64,000 bases of DNA, from contig CM049313.1 in assembly GCA_026874595.1 (NCBI GenBank), positions 33,817,159 to 33,881,158 of the forward strand. Reading direction: 5' to 3'. The position numbers and the translations under genes are program-made. Position 1 is the first letter of the stretch. Each line of letters starts with the position of its first letter. The notes beneath the pieces are model-generated. The model was given only the letters and a program-made list of their open reading frames with translations, ran no database searches and had not been told where the DNA came from. This stretch comes from Sipunculus nudus (taxonomy: Eukaryota > Annelida > Sipuncula > Golfingiida > Sipunculidae). Shown here in pieces: positions 37,768 through 44,664 of the stretch.

Positions 37768-38821
37768 GTGTATGCACTTCCTTTTAAAAGCTAAGAAAAA
37801 ACAACAAAAAATTACAAAACTTATCCGCTGACTTTGTGGTTGACAAAGTATTTCAAGATCAGAAGATTGTGATCACCCATGAGAGGGTCTCACAAAGCCC
37901 AATAATCCAAGCAGGAAATTTCCTAGCTCCCGTGCTCTCTTACTACGCTACGCTGTGCGAGGACTTGGAAGATGATTTCAGAAAGCTGGAGACATTCCAC
38001 ATGACAATTAAATTCTTGTATTTTGTCTGAAAAAGTATTTCGTTATAATATAAAGATATTCTTATCAAATGCGCATATAACATACCACTTAGACAGTGTT
38101 TGTCCACTTTAAATGTCGATTAGAAGAATATATTGTCCTTATAAACGGTGATACACAGGGTACGATGTCTGCTCTGGGTTTCCCCAGTGACGGCTGGTTG
38201 GCAGCTGCCTGTGTAACCAGTGGCAATGGGCCGTGTTGGCTCAGCAAGCAAAGGGTCACGCAGTGTTTTGTAATAGATTCTGAGACAGTTTCAAGTGCCA
38301 GGGTCCCAAAGGTTTAAAAGCGAGTCTGGTTTACATACAAACACATTATATTTAGCTCAATTTCTTGGTCATTCGAATAAAATACTATATCTTCCATAAA
38401 TTACTTAGTTTCCTTGTCATAATCGCAATATTTGATTTTACACGATTTTTTTCCCCGACAGTTTACTCTGAAGCTTTTTATGCGGCGGATTCCCAGACTA
38501 ATTTTTCACACAGACGAGTGTACTTAAACATTTCCAACAGTTAAAATTCTTCATATTATGATTTCATTCAAGACATTTATTGATCTGTGATTAGCATTAT
38601 TTATTCACAACATTGTAAAATATTATATGGATTGATAAAATTGAAAATAAGCAAAGCTATCAGAAATAAAATGTGAAAATTTAAACTAACAGTAATAAAA
38701 GTATAAACTTCCAAAGTTTTATTTGAACTCTACCCACCTTGATTCCAACTGTGATCTCTGTTTCGTCTAGGAACAATATGCTACATTCACAATCACGGGG
38801 TTTCTCCCCAAGGCACGACAT
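8939..38821 (-). CDS. EPB41L4A: Band 4.1-like FERM protein gene (EPB41L4A/NBL4-like), 11 coding exons, 3' end not found
   Basis: FERM proteins of this family link membrane proteins to the cortical actin skeleton at the inner plasma membrane. Eleven minus-strand exons were located by motif and splice sites: 38821-38738, 21815-21711, 20838-20796, 19001-18926, 16793-16696, 16376-16256, 15427-15340, 13694-13606, 13036-12973, 12429-12338 and 9001-8939. All have AG/GT borders and phases agree throughout, giving 923 nt (307 residues plus 2 nt). Lobe F1 shows DYFGLRYLD and [10 protein letters not shown]2 shows [19 protein letters not shown] and [20 protein letters not shown]3 shows [14 protein letters not shown] and [17 protein letters not shown]. 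The order and wording fit vertebrate EPB41L4A better than EPB41L4B/EPB41L5. Exon 11 begins the FERM-adjacent region. The C-terminal exons were not seen. Introns are repeat-rich; intron 1 (16.9 kb) holds a SINE, an LTR element and a terminal-motif element. The paralogue call is from memory of the family, not a search. Confidence 0.85.
9146..9182. repeat. Perfect 13-bp-arm hairpin
   Basis: ATGTTACACAAGT at 9146-9158 and its exact reverse complement at 9170-9182 are separated by 11 nt. It lies in EPB41L4A intron 10, close to exon 11. Function unknown. Confidence 0.8.
9220..11610. repeat. Tandem and dispersed repeat array with GGTGGCGCCACC palindromes
   Basis: Units of about 280 bp recur. Anchors of the form GGACGCTGTGCAAAAATnn start near 9541, 9823, 10099 and 10376, each followed by GCAGGTGGCGCCACC or a variant, then GAGCTATGnGAGATCTATA and AnATATGAGTGATTTTATCCC. 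Perfect 12-bp palindromes lie at 9846-9857, 10252-10263 and 11127-11138. From about 10390 a second repeat (CTAAGAAAATGCAGTTAG, GATGCTAGCTCCTGCC, ATAAGCTCACAnnTTCGC) occurs two to three times, ending near 11600. The array fills most of intron 10. Short open frames are incidental. Confidence 0.75.
11611..12337. other. Rest of EPB41L4A intron 10, no gene seen
   Basis: No further exon or repeat family is recognised here. A plus-strand open frame at 12040-12222 has no motif. Confidence 0.5.
12338..12429 (-). CDS. EPB41L4A: EPB41L4A exon 10 (residues 257-286)
   Basis: 92 nt, acceptor TTGCAG, donor GTGTGT. It encodes the final F3 helix, [19 protein letters not shown], nearly invariant in band 4.1 proteins. 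Phase 2 at its end. Confidence 0.93.
12973..13036 (-). CDS. EPB41L4A: EPB41L4A exon 9 (residues 235-256)
   Basis: 64 nt, acceptor TTTCAG, donor GTGAGT. It completes the W and encodes [20 protein letters not shown], matching the PRITKV-type strand of F3. Confidence 0.88.
13417..13460. repeat. Possible terminus of a dispersed repeat
   Basis: ACTAGATGTGTCAGAAAGAC continues into ACGAATGCCCCCGCCC. The GTGTC-AGAAA-GACAC hairpin followed by a C-rich run resembles an end of a dispersed repeat I associate with bivalve genomes. That recollection is unverified, and no second copy lies in this window. Confidence 0.3.
13606..13694 (-). CDS. EPB41L4A: EPB41L4A exon 8 (residues 206-234)
   Basis: 89 nt, acceptor TTTCAG, donor GTAAGT. 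It encodes [19 protein letters not shown] and MGNYF, the first strands of the PH-like F3 lobe. It ends inside a Trp codon (phase 2). Confidence 0.92.
15045..15338. repeat. 24-bp minisatellite, 12 copies, at a splice donor
   Basis: Twelve units of the form CACATAATGTGAAYGTTKAC plus AWACC follow one another with period 24. Each contains the near-palindrome CACATAATGTG. The array lies in EPB41L4A intron 7, directly beside the exon 7 donor on the minus strand. Because 24 is divisible by three, it opens long frames with 8-residue repeats (VHIMWFVN-like); these are artefacts. Confidence 0.95.
15340..15427 (-). CDS. EPB41L4A: EPB41L4A exon 7 (residues 176-205)
   Basis: 88 nt, acceptor CCACAG, donor GTATGT, ending in phase 0. 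It encodes [20 protein letters not shown] followed by LHPVL, the conserved end of F2. The donor is followed within a few bases by a 12-copy 24-bp minisatellite. Confidence 0.9.
16256..16376 (-). CDS. EPB41L4A: EPB41L4A exon 6 (residues 136-175)
   Basis: 121 nt, acceptor TTTCAG, donor GTAAGT. It encodes [19 protein letters not shown] then [11 protein letters not shown] and an HKKL end, the second half of F2. This is the most family-diagnostic exon in the gene. Confidence 0.93.
16696..16793 (-). CDS. EPB41L4A: EPB41L4A exon 5 (residues 103-135)
   Basis: 98 nt, acceptor CTTAG, donor GTAAGT. It encodes [17 protein letters not shown] and then the helical ELSAFALQ segment of lobe F2. It ends one base into the Ser codon that starts SELGDYDP. 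Confidence 0.92.
16794..18925. other. EPB41L4A intron 4, no other gene seen
   Basis: AT-rich intron sequence. A minus-strand open frame at 18101-18412 has no recognisable domain or supporting context. No repeat family shared with the rest of the window was noticed. Confidence 0.5.
18926..19001 (-). CDS. EPB41L4A: EPB41L4A exon 4 (residues 78-102)
   Basis: 76 nt, acceptor GTTTCAG, donor GTAGGT. It encodes [20 protein letters not shown], the end of F1 and the link to F2, and ends in phase 2 within an Arg codon completed by exon 5. Confidence 0.9.
19002..20795. other. EPB41L4A intron 3, no other gene seen
   Basis: AT-rich intron sequence without a recognisable exon, RNA gene or shared repeat. 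Confidence 0.5.
20796..20838 (-). CDS. EPB41L4A: EPB41L4A exon 3 (residues 64-77)
   Basis: A short 43-nt exon encoding [14 protein letters not shown] plus one base. Acceptor TTTGCAG, donor GTGAGT, phase 1 at its end. It matches the WLD-KT- segment that follows the F1 signature in the family. Confidence 0.85.
21711..21815 (-). CDS. EPB41L4A: EPB41L4A exon 2 (residues 29-63)
   Basis: Acceptor AACAG, donor GTGAGT, phase 0 at both ends, 35 codons. It contains [18 protein letters not shown], the F1-lobe signature of band 4.1 proteins. Confidence 0.9.
22597..22897 (-). mobile_element. tRNA-derived SINE copy 1
   Basis: Read on the minus strand, the head carries a pol III A-box-like TGGCTCAGGGGA (22872-22883) and a B-box-like AGTTTGAATCTC (22832-22843) spaced as in a tRNA. 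A body similar to copy 2 follows (TTAATGGGGA, AACTCTGCAGATGTACATA), then a terminal GGAGGC...GCCTCC palindrome with A-rich sequence. It lies in intron 1 of EPB41L4A in the same orientation as the gene. Confidence 0.7.
22976..23095. repeat. Direct repeat pair, 81-bp period
   Basis: CCAATTACTCAACTAAAGA followed by YCARCTCAACTGTACAAGCC occurs at 22976-23014 and 23057-23095. A TTGAGTTCATC element follows each copy. Confidence 0.8.
25288..25706 (-). mobile_element. tRNA-derived SINE copy 2
   Basis: On the minus strand an A-box-like TGGCTCAGGGA (25685-25695) and B-box-like GGTTTGAATCTC (25642-25653) mark a tRNA-like head. The body shares TTAATGGGAAGG, CTACAGATGTACATA and the terminal GGAGGTGGTTACCTCC with copy 1. 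It is about 120 bp longer, having a segment (about 25440-25550) absent from copy 1. It lies in EPB41L4A intron 1. The antisense frame at 25438-25815 is a by-product. Confidence 0.75.
26017..26045 (+). repeat. Solitary, diverged 3'-end hairpin of the terminal-motif family
   Basis: AGCTCAGATGACC and GGTCAGCTGTGCT form the same type of hairpin as the ends at 6680, 8513, 37128 and 53957, but with more mismatches. A poly-G tract follows near 26090. No matching 5' end was found, so this is probably a remnant. Confidence 0.45.
27398..28534 (+). repeat. 5' LTR
   Basis: It starts TGTCACC and ends GGTGACA. A (TA)n stretch at about 27510-27524 could serve as a TATA box. The first 21 nt contain a hairpin in which the terminal heptamer TGTCACC is answered by GGTGACA. 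Small open frames in it recur in the 3' LTR and are not genes. Confidence 0.95.
28540..28557 (+). promoter_or_regulatory. Putative primer-binding site
   Basis: TGGCGAGCGCGCCAGGAT starts 5 nt after the LTR. TGG complements a tRNA CCA end, and the CCAGGAT part would fit a T-arm reading ATCCTGG. I could not assign the tRNA. A 9-bp-arm hairpin (TAATTAGCC / GGCTAATTA, 28559-28586) follows at once. Confidence 0.55.
28587..29253 (+). other. Retrotransposon leader, with CCGT microsatellite
   Basis: Untranslated leader before the Gag start. At 29054-29106 there is a CCGTCCGT/CCATCCGT-rich tract, the complement of the ACGG-type tracts found in the terminal-motif elements. The frame at 28710-28898 shows no known motif. 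Confidence 0.6.
29254..32202 (+). CDS. Gag-protease-integrase polyprotein of the LTR element
   Basis: A 982-codon uninterrupted frame starting in a good context (ACCATGG). Residues about 20-75 are a charged coiled coil. Residues about 85-255 form a capsid region with the pattern [18 protein letters not shown] ... CEQFVNC ... [10 protein letters not shown], which resembles SCAN domains. A CCHC zinc knuckle ([14 protein letters not shown]) starts at C303. A retroviral-type aspartic protease motif DSG lies at D412. The integrase has an HHCC finger (H610, H617, C644, C647) and a D680-D740-E776 triad with exact D-35-E spacing, then a GPYTIVNRV-type C-terminal domain. No RT follows the protease as it would in standard gypsy elements. 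The frame is intact, so the proteins could still be made. Confidence 0.92.
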   Translation: METLESLVRCGQALGLKDQALQDYVEARRRADEEREERARQREIEKEQRELEREQRELEREREARAHELEVLRLKSDSGVKEERSRDVFPKIQLPPFDEAHDQLDAFLERFERLAVCQGYDRENWALYLSPLLRGKALGTYTQLSVSEAMDYDKLKIALLKRYQMTEEGYRHKFRTCRPERGETPSQFAVRLSGYLDHWIGMAGVGGDYDGVVNLLMCEQFVNCCSRDLSMFLKERRCRDFDSMVDLAESYTEAHGVHSLTAGPRYGKNVPRPAQPVSQPREKREVERSPGGQTFKPSGGIRCYLCNELGHKARECKTSARSRPRSSPQVGRAAGDQQRYRTNFSPPYNPKQKPETMSMAVVEAETETVGAVKPEVESPSQSLGFAAQTEGGISLPVCEGLVNGKSARVLRDSGCSSAGIRESYVERNQFTGHQVECRLFDGSVRQFPTARINVDCAYFVGTIEAMVVGDAVCDLALGNVAGARGPYDPDPMWKSERSSGIVCDGVESQKEVSSAVETRSAAREKQIPTRSLNVASPVADVSPAEFLKAQEQDGSLAPYWRLAREARNDSPFRIEDGYLVRVVSDKRGDQDGSRVVVPQTLRYDVMRMGHEAVMAGHQGIDKTHDRVRTQFFWKGMYNDIAEFCKSCPIWQKTKPKGKVPGATLGQMPLIDEPWRRISMDLVGPIHPASERGHRYILTVMDYATRYPEAVALKNIDTVSVADALVDIYARLGVPSEVLTDMGTQFTSDLMREVSRVLSVRQLTTTPYHPMCNGMVERFNGTLKLMLKRMCEERPRDWDRYLSAVLFAYREAPHESTGFSPFELLYGRIVRGPMRILRDLWTKRDTSVETKTTYQYVLDLQDKLSDTCALAREALNKSANRHRLLYDRGKCTRRFEAGDEVLLLLPTERNKLMVQWKGPYTIVNRVGDLDYRIKIGDKVKTFHVNMLKRYHARNEPQHILAAVAKGAPDSIHDPDCVDGETEH
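32203..32800 (+). pseudogene. RT thumb/connection and RNase H remnant
   Basis: Starting just after the polyprotein stop and in another frame, [20 protein letters not shown] is the segment that normally follows the RT palm. The RNase H follows with [28 protein letters not shown] and a FLSRLP end. Fingers, palm and YxDD are missing, so a deletion removed at least the catalytic RT half and probably joined the integrase end to this point. The first ATG is at 32225, but this would have been part of a longer Pol. Stop at 32798-32800. Confidence 0.88.
33007..33018 (+). promoter_or_regulatory. Polypurine tract
   Basis: AAAAGGAGGGGG lies 3 nt before the 3' LTR and is the expected plus-strand primer site. 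Confidence 0.8.
33022..34159 (+). repeat. 3' LTR
   Basis: Nearly identical to the 5' LTR. Differences seen by eye are GTGTGATTGT versus GTGTTTTGT near the start, one C/A (ACAGCC/ACCGCC) and one T/A (TTGTTTT/TTGATTT) near the end. TTTGG follows at 34160. Confidence 0.95.
34165..34522. other. EPB41L4A intron 1 sequence, nothing recognised
   Basis: Spacer between the LTR element and the next terminal-motif element. No motif seen. Confidence 0.5.
34523..37158 (+). mobile_element. Complete terminal-motif element (2.6 kb)
   Basis: The 5' end is CAAGGGACCCATGGGTCAC at 34523. The 3' end is the hairpin at 37128-37156 plus AA. The interior has an AT-rich 5' half (about 34555-35590), a GC-richer stretch with TCAACTGTGGCTGGGCATTA, then two tandem roughly 600-bp cores (about 35820-36410 and 36410-37070). 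Each core has TGGTTTTGATATTAGGCAGTC and a TCGAAGGAA-type block. An ACGG microsatellite (37080-37112) precedes the hairpin. It is the best intact reference copy in the window and matches the minus-strand copy split between 45832-46534 and 54392-56947. No ORF, so non-autonomous. Confidence 0.75.
37737..37766 (+). repeat. Thirty-base poly-G run
   Basis: An uninterrupted run of 30 G in EPB41L4A intron 1. It is the longest of about a dozen G or C runs of 8 or more in the window. Length may be unreliable in the assembly. Confidence 0.85.
38738..38821 (-). CDS. EPB41L4A: EPB41L4A exon 1 (residues 1-28)
   Basis: It encodes [20 protein letters not shown] and eight more residues, ending at AAG before a GTGGGT donor, phase 0. 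This start is preferred over an in-frame ATG at 38938 because the vertebrate 4A protein also starts with Met-x-Cys directly before the first F1 strand. The upstream in-frame stretch is probably 5'UTR. Confidence 0.85.
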
Positions 38822-39228
38822 ATTTGCCCCGAGTGAGGCGAAAACATCTCCAGGTGGCCAGGTACTGCAGGTGAAACCAACCCCTGGTCTTTGTGGAGGT
38901 CCTGCACCTGTCAGCTGGGCGATAACACAAGATATCAACAGGAACAGACGATTTGATTGACGGATGGTTTAATGAGGTTACCCGTCTACTTCTATATGGA
39001 CACCACGGTTATTACGTAGAAATATAAATAAAAATATCATGGAAATATTCCGGAATTACTTATCCATAGCTTCTGGAGAAATATCCACAGAAAACTGAAT
39101 TCAATCCACTCCAGTCTTACTTTTCCACTTTGTTGATATCTCGCGCGCACTCATTGCCACCTGAGCGCATGCGCATCTAGACATCCTGTCTGTTCGTCGG
39201 CCTTTTCCGGTATACACAGCCAGTAAAC
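38822..39228. promoter_or_regulatory. Shared divergent promoter of EPB41L4A and RPS15
   Basis: The two start codons are 407 bp apart and point away from each other. A perfect GCGCATGCGCA NRF-1-type palindrome lies at 39165-39175, with TCTCGCGCGC just before it (39139-39148). CCTTTTCC at 39201-39208 is a plausible TOP start for RPS15, about 20-28 nt before its ATG. No TATA box is evident. The region is GC-richer and less repetitive than its surroundings. Confidence 0.65.
39165..39175. promoter_or_regulatory. NRF-1-type binding site
   Basis: GCGCATGCGCA matches the consensus YGCGCAYGCGCR over its palindromic core. It lies 54-64 bp upstream of the RPS15 ATG and about 345 bp from the EPB41L4A ATG. 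Confidence 0.65.
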
Positions 39229-39231
39229 ATG
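39229..39231 (+). CDS. RPS15: RPS15 exon 1 coding part (ATG only)
   Basis: AAACATG is followed directly by the donor GTCAGT. A start-codon-only first coding exon is typical of RPS15 genes. Confidence 0.85.
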
Positions 39232-42200
39232 GTCAGTTTCTGAACACTCAGATACAAATCGCCAAACATCTTAATAATACTTTATCGATCGGGATATTTT
39301 CTCACGCAGAATGATTCCAGTGATATTGTTCAGCATTAGCAGTTTCGTATTTTTTTATCCCAGTCCCGTATTATATGCTCTTTTGACTCGGAAGGGAAAA
39401 GTTTAATTCAACCGATGTACGTAAGAAGCATGAATATTGTGCAACCAAAGTTCCCTTATAAATATATATACACCGTAGATTCATAAAATAGTAAGCCAAA
39501 GGTTAAATAGTTGTCAAGAGTAAAATATAATGCAAAGAAAAAAAGTGAACGGACAGAACATGCAAGTAAACCAAAAGGTGAAGAGCAGATAAGCAAAGCG
39601 TTAGGTTTCCTGCATCAGTTGACCGGATCATTACGAGACTGTGACAGTAGGACAAGATTATTAATATATAATGATACATAGATATCTGTCTATATAATTT
39701 ATTTATGTGAAACAAGTGGTTTATTCATTTTTGTGGAAAATAAATATTTGGAAAAACTTGTCGTAATGTCTGCATTGAGTTTTATCATGTACAAGCTCCT
39801 TTGTAGTATATAATGATATTATGGGGGGGGGGGGGGGGGGAGGTTGACCAGAGCCCAGAACAAATGAACTTCCAGGTACTTGAGGATGAGGGTTCCAAGA
39901 ATCACTTGATATAAGGAAAGACTCTAAGCAAATATAAATATGTAATGAGTCTGTATGATGCAGTTTCCATGTTGATCAATATTTGAGTTGGACATTTTCA
40001 TGCAAGTTTAATTTTTAACAAGATGAGAAGAAGAACAAGTATTGCCACCTGTAAATGAACCAAGCTATTGTAGTATGTCCTTTGGAATATTAATTTTTAG
40101 TTGAGTAACTTGTGCATGAAAAAGAAAAGTGACATATTTAGTTCATGTGAATTTGCTTTTAAACATATCTAAGTGATTTGTTATGATTTCATATTGTAAG
40201 AAACTGCAAAAAGTCTGTGCTTCATTGCTCAAAAAGAATGTCATGCCATTGGAATATGTTAACTTCATATTGGCTACCTGCCTTATTTCTCCAACCCATT
40301 ATTAGTTAGTTTTAACTTGAAACATGTTCCAACAGGACTAGCAGCAAATGCAGCAAAATGCTCAAGCCCCTAACTAAAACCCCCACATCAAAGAATTTAC
40401 TGTAGCTCAAAACATATGAACATTTTCCATTGTGATCTAAATTAAATAGATAAACAGTTTTACAGACTGTCTTATAATTTATGCACATATCCAATATCGG
40501 TTGGTTTTAATGACATCATATATTGTAAATTTGCAAGATGCTAATGAAAAGTGCATGATTATCCAGTCATGAATGAGGAATGTTTGGAACATATATGAAT
40601 ATTGTAAACAAGTGGAGTTATTATTATTAAGTTTGAATATTGGTGTATAGTCATTTTAATAATACGGCATGCTTTTACAGGCCACTGAAGCAGAGGTTGC
40701 CGAACTTCTTGAGAAGAAGAAGAAGAGGACCTTCAGGAAGTACACCTACCGTGGTGTTGACCTGGACCAGCTGCTGGACATGTCCAGGTAAAATGAATGA
40801 ATGAAATTCTGGATGAAAATTCCTAGTAATAGAGTTTACATCATTGCATATCTAGTACAGGCTTGGATGGAGAAAATCACAGGACAAAATTAATGGTATT
40901 CAATTGGCCCTTTTTAATCAGACTTGGTATTATTTGGCCCTGACTTTTATTGTGTGCAATGTCCATGCTATAAGGGTGAAAGTCTCTACTATGTTACTCT
41001 TATTGAATAATAAGTTTGAGACAATACCCAGAGCCATTGTTGTTGCATTTCACTTTCACTGACAGCCAACTGGTGCAGCAACCCATGTGCACAGTGCTGT
41101 GCTGGTGAGGCGTTGGGGCCTCTTCTTTCTTAGCCTGTGGCCTTTGCATGCAGGCTACAAGACCAGAAAGCTGTGATTCAAAATGTAAAGGTAACAACAT
41201 TGGCTCTTGGCACTCATCACTAAGCAGGTATCAGTTTTGGGGGCAACTGATACATGGCTTTGATAAAATAGTCTTAATGTCATAATAGGTTGATATAGCA
41301 CTGCCCATTTTGCCCTGCAAATCGCAGTGTGGTACCACATTTTGAGCCTTGCACCTGTTGACACTGGTAACAAGGGCATAGTTAAATAAGGAGTTGTCTG
41401 CTGTCTTGGTGTTATACAGGTGAAACTTACTGTATGGATATCAGTCTCAATATATGGCAGGGCCTAAAAGGTTGAGTCCTATAAAATCAGACTAGTATCC
41501 AGCCTGCTGTAATGGATTGCCTGTATTAAAAGATGACCCCCATTTTCAGTGTGCTGGGATGTGTGACAAAAATATTAGGCCTGTAAATTGTGATTGCCCT
41601 TGGAATCGATTCAGTTATGGATTCTTTACCTTCCATTCAATTCTCTATTCAGTTCTAACCTATGTAATAAATTTTAAAACTTAAAAAAAAAGAGCAATTT
41701 TAGTAAATGGATGTTCGTTAATTTGAGCAAATGAAAGAAAAAGTGTATCTACCCCGCTGTATGTCACCATCACATATGTTTCAGTGCAAATTGATATGTC
41801 CACCTGTGAACATTTAAAGATTTAAGGCACATACACAATGAAGAGCTTTGACATCACAAACTGCTCTGTCAAATTTGAGACCTCACATGGCTTCAGAATG
41901 GTACATGCAAAAAAATAATAATCAAAATAATTTGATTCAGTGGTTAATAATGGATTACTGTGAAATCTAGGGCTTGGGATTTAATGTCAAATATTCGACA
42001 TATTGTTACACCCCTAAAACTTATTTCATCCTGTTATTATTTGAAGCTATGTTCTTTGCTCCCCATTTCAAACCTTGACATTTATTTCTCCCAGTTTAAC
42101 AAAACCTCCTAGGCCTTGAGGTTGCCATTTTGTGTACACACAAAAATGCTGATTTAACAGGTTGCTTGTCAGGCATATAGGTATACCACTAAATACAATA

Positions 42201-44162
42201 TATAATTCTGATGTATACTTTACTTTTGTATTGTATTCAAATTTGAGCTGCCTCTAGAAGATCACTGAAATTCACTTAAATTTGTCTACAGGCCTAGGTC
42301 CAGGCTTGAGCTTAAGTATTCAGCATCTGAACAGTCAGTTCTTAAATCCCTTGAATGCAGAGAAACTGAAGAAACAATACTTGGCTTGCACATCAAGATA
42401 TAAAGACTTGCTTATTTTGCACTAGGTTTTACCCAAGAATAATGTGTTATGCATATAACCAGTTTTGCCTTTGCCACATTTGCTTTTATCTATTGTCTTC
42501 CAGTGAACAGTTGATGGAACTTTTCCACTGCCGTGCCAGGCGTCGCTTTGCTCGTGGTCTTAAACGCAAACCCATGGCCCTCATGAAGAGACTGAGAAAG
42601 GCCAAGAAAGAGGCTGGCCCCCTGGAGAAACCAGAGGTAAGACATCAAGTTGAAGCTAGCAGTGAATTTCATTATTTAATTTTATCATGCATAAAGTGGT
42701 TTCTGTGTTGGCAAAATGTATGAAGCACAGTTTCAAAAAAATTTAATGAAATATAACATAGATTGTGAGTTGGAACATCTCAGATTGATAACATTTTTGT
42801 GTAAATTCACATGAAAAAAAAGCTCAGGATAGGTATAAGTGCTGCATAGTTAAATACTGAAAGGTAGTTCTTGGTCAGTTAGCATACAGTATGATGGAGG
42901 GTGTGGATTATTGTGCCCACATTGACATCAGAACAAAGCGTTTTGGTATGCATGAGTAGTGTGTCTATTCAGGAATCATCCTTACTTCTGTGGCAGTTTT
43001 AGATTTGTACTAGACAAGTTCCATGTCCTTACTTAGATTTCATTAAATACTTCAAGATTCTAAGTAGTCAACCTTATCTGAAGGAATTTCGTGGTGTTTT
43101 GTAATAAGTTTCAGAGTTTGATAAACCCAGTGTCATGGTGTGTTTGTGAACTAATCAAAATCAAATTTAAGTGGTAAAAAATAGTACTGAAATGAATCTT
43201 TCAGCAGTTCCTGATACCAAGTTCTTCTTGATCCTATATAAAACTTTTCCTCTCCGCTGTAGGTGGTGAAGACCCATTTGAGAGACATGATCGTCGTGCC
43301 AGAGATGATCGGCAGTGTGGTCGGTATTTACAATGGCAAAACCTTTAACCAAGTTGAAATCAAGGTAAGCATTGTCCATCATATCAAAAAGTTTGGGAAT
43401 TCACTAAATTACCATATTAGTCAGTTTCTGGAACGAGTGGATTTGAAACCCCAGTCCTGAGTTGCCCAAGCCAAGATGTTTTTCTCCAAGTCAGTGAATC
43501 TGATATTTCTAGGACAGCTCTAAAACATCCTCTGGCAGGATAACTTCTGAATTTATTATTATAAAATGAATAGGATAGTTTAAAAGTGACTTCCTGAATG
43601 TACAGGAATAATAAGGGGGAATCTAAGGAGGCTGAGAATAAATCCTTTTAATTAGGGGAGTAATTTTTCTGCCTTTAATACAGGGTCTAGGGACATCAGA
43701 CAGCTGAGAATAAATGCTTATTCAAATATTTTGATGTGTCTTTGCTGAAAAAAAAAATATCCTGATGGTATCAGATATATCAGTCCAGCAAGTTTAAAAT
43801 AGAATACGTATCATGTTCGTTAGATACTGAATAATATGGTTGAATCAATTAAGATAGTGTCATTTTAACAAAATACGGTACACTAAAGATAAAATTTTCA
43901 GTTATCACAAACTTCTCTTCAAAAGTTCGACAAGGGTTCAATTACACAATTTATCGAACAAAGAAGATTCATGAGATCGTATCATATATCATTACAGCTG
44001 GCATTCAGTTATGGTTAAGAAACTTAAGATCTATTATTTTCCTTGCAGCCTGAGATGATCGGACATTACCTGGGAGAGTTCAGTATCACCTACAAACACG
44101 TGAGACACGGTCGCCCCGGTATTGGTGCCACCCACTCTTCCCGATTCATCCCTCTGAAGTGA
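39229..44162 (+). CDS. RPS15: 40S ribosomal protein S15 (uS19), five exons
   Basis: RPS15 is a small-subunit head protein near the decoding site and is needed for 40S export and assembly. Coding exons: 39229-39231, 40681-40787, 42504-42636, 43263-43364, 44049-44162. They total 459 nt, 152 residues plus stop. Exon 1 carries only the ATG, as in vertebrate RPS15. The protein has a Lys/Arg-rich N-terminus, [61 protein letters not shown] and the terminal HSSRFIPLK. It is about seven residues longer than human, the extra lying in the acidic N-terminus. All introns are GT-AG. Intron 1 holds an 18-G run (39823-39840); the other introns (1.7, 0.6 and 0.7 kb) show nothing recognisable. Confidence 0.98.
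40681..40787 (+). CDS. RPS15: RPS15 exon 2
   Basis: Acceptor TTTTACAG, donor GTAAAA, phase 2 at its end. It encodes [20 protein letters not shown] and the [15 protein letters not shown] segment. Confidence 0.97.
42504..42636 (+). CDS. RPS15: RPS15 exon 3
   Basis: Acceptor CTTCCAG, donor GTAAGA. It encodes [20 protein letters not shown] through [12 protein letters not shown], the basic rRNA-binding region. Confidence 0.97.
43263..43364 (+). CDS. RPS15: RPS15 exon 4
   Basis: Acceptor GCTGTAG, donor GTAAGC, 34 codons in phase 0. It encodes [15 protein letters not shown] through [12 protein letters not shown], the conserved uS19 core. Confidence 0.97.
44049..44162 (+). CDS. RPS15: RPS15 exon 5 and stop
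   Basis: Acceptor CCTTGCAG. It encodes [16 protein letters not shown] through HSSRFIPLK and TGA at 44160-44162. Confidence 0.97.
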   Translation, partial: PEMIGHYLGEFSITYKHVRHGRPGIGATHSSRFIPLK

Positions 44163-44177
44163 TCTGTACAATGTAAC

Positions 44178-44183
44178 AATAAA
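44178..44183 (+). terminator. RPS15: RPS15 polyadenylation signal
   Basis: AATAAA 15 nt after the stop, with a T/G-rich stretch about 20-45 nt further on. The 3'UTR would be only about 35 nt, normal for ribosomal protein genes. Confidence 0.85.
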
Positions 44184-44402
44184 GGCTGTCACACTGTTAT
44201 ACTGTTGTCTTCATTCATTTGTGTGTGTATGTGTATGTCAGGTAGAGAGAGGGGGAGGGGCTATAGATGTCAGATTCGGTTCTACCATTAAAGCAAAACC
44301 AAAACGTTTGAAACGGCCTCTCTTTGCTCTGACAAATGCCATATTTTGATGGTAAAATGTGATTCAGAAATTTGATAAAGCGCCTTTTTCCTTTTCTTGG
44401 AA

Positions 44403-44664
44403 AATTCACAAATTAATGAGACTTACCTGTAAGTTTAAATTTGATTGGAATTCTACCGAAGCATAGCTGAGTACGAAAGGGTCACGTGTGAGATTACGCC
44501 GAGATCTCGCCCAAGTCAGTCTTTAAATAATTCTGCAGTGGACACCCTCCAAAGGGCGGGAGTAAAAAAAGGGAGGGCACGTGGCCCTTTCGTACTCGGC
44601 TATGATTCGGTAGAATTCCAATCAAATTTCAACTTACAGGTAAGTCTCATTTAATTTGTGAATT
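44403..44664. mobile_element. Foldback/MITE-like element with 86-bp inverted arms
   Basis: The left arm 44403-44488 and right arm 44578-44664 are near-perfect inverted repeats, running from AATTCACAAATTA through GGAATTCTACCGAAnCATAG to CACGTG, with about 90 bp between. A diverged copy of the inner arm continues just outside the right end (about 44661-44707, GAATTCTACCTCATCATAGCC), so the structure is compound. Each arm contains ACTTACAGGTAAGTCTC, a perfect CAG|GTAAGT splice donor. It lies 220 bp past the RPS15 poly(A) signal. Target duplication not resolved. Confidence 0.75.

Noticed and set aside
38822-38938. Upstream in-frame ATG extending the EPB41L4A N-terminus by 39 residues
   Set aside because: The extension is Gly/Pro-rich and without family counterpart. 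The downstream Met-Ser-Cys fits the family start better, though the longer form cannot be excluded.
44445-44654. 69-codon plus-strand frame
   Set aside because: It lies across the arms of the foldback element and has no independent support.
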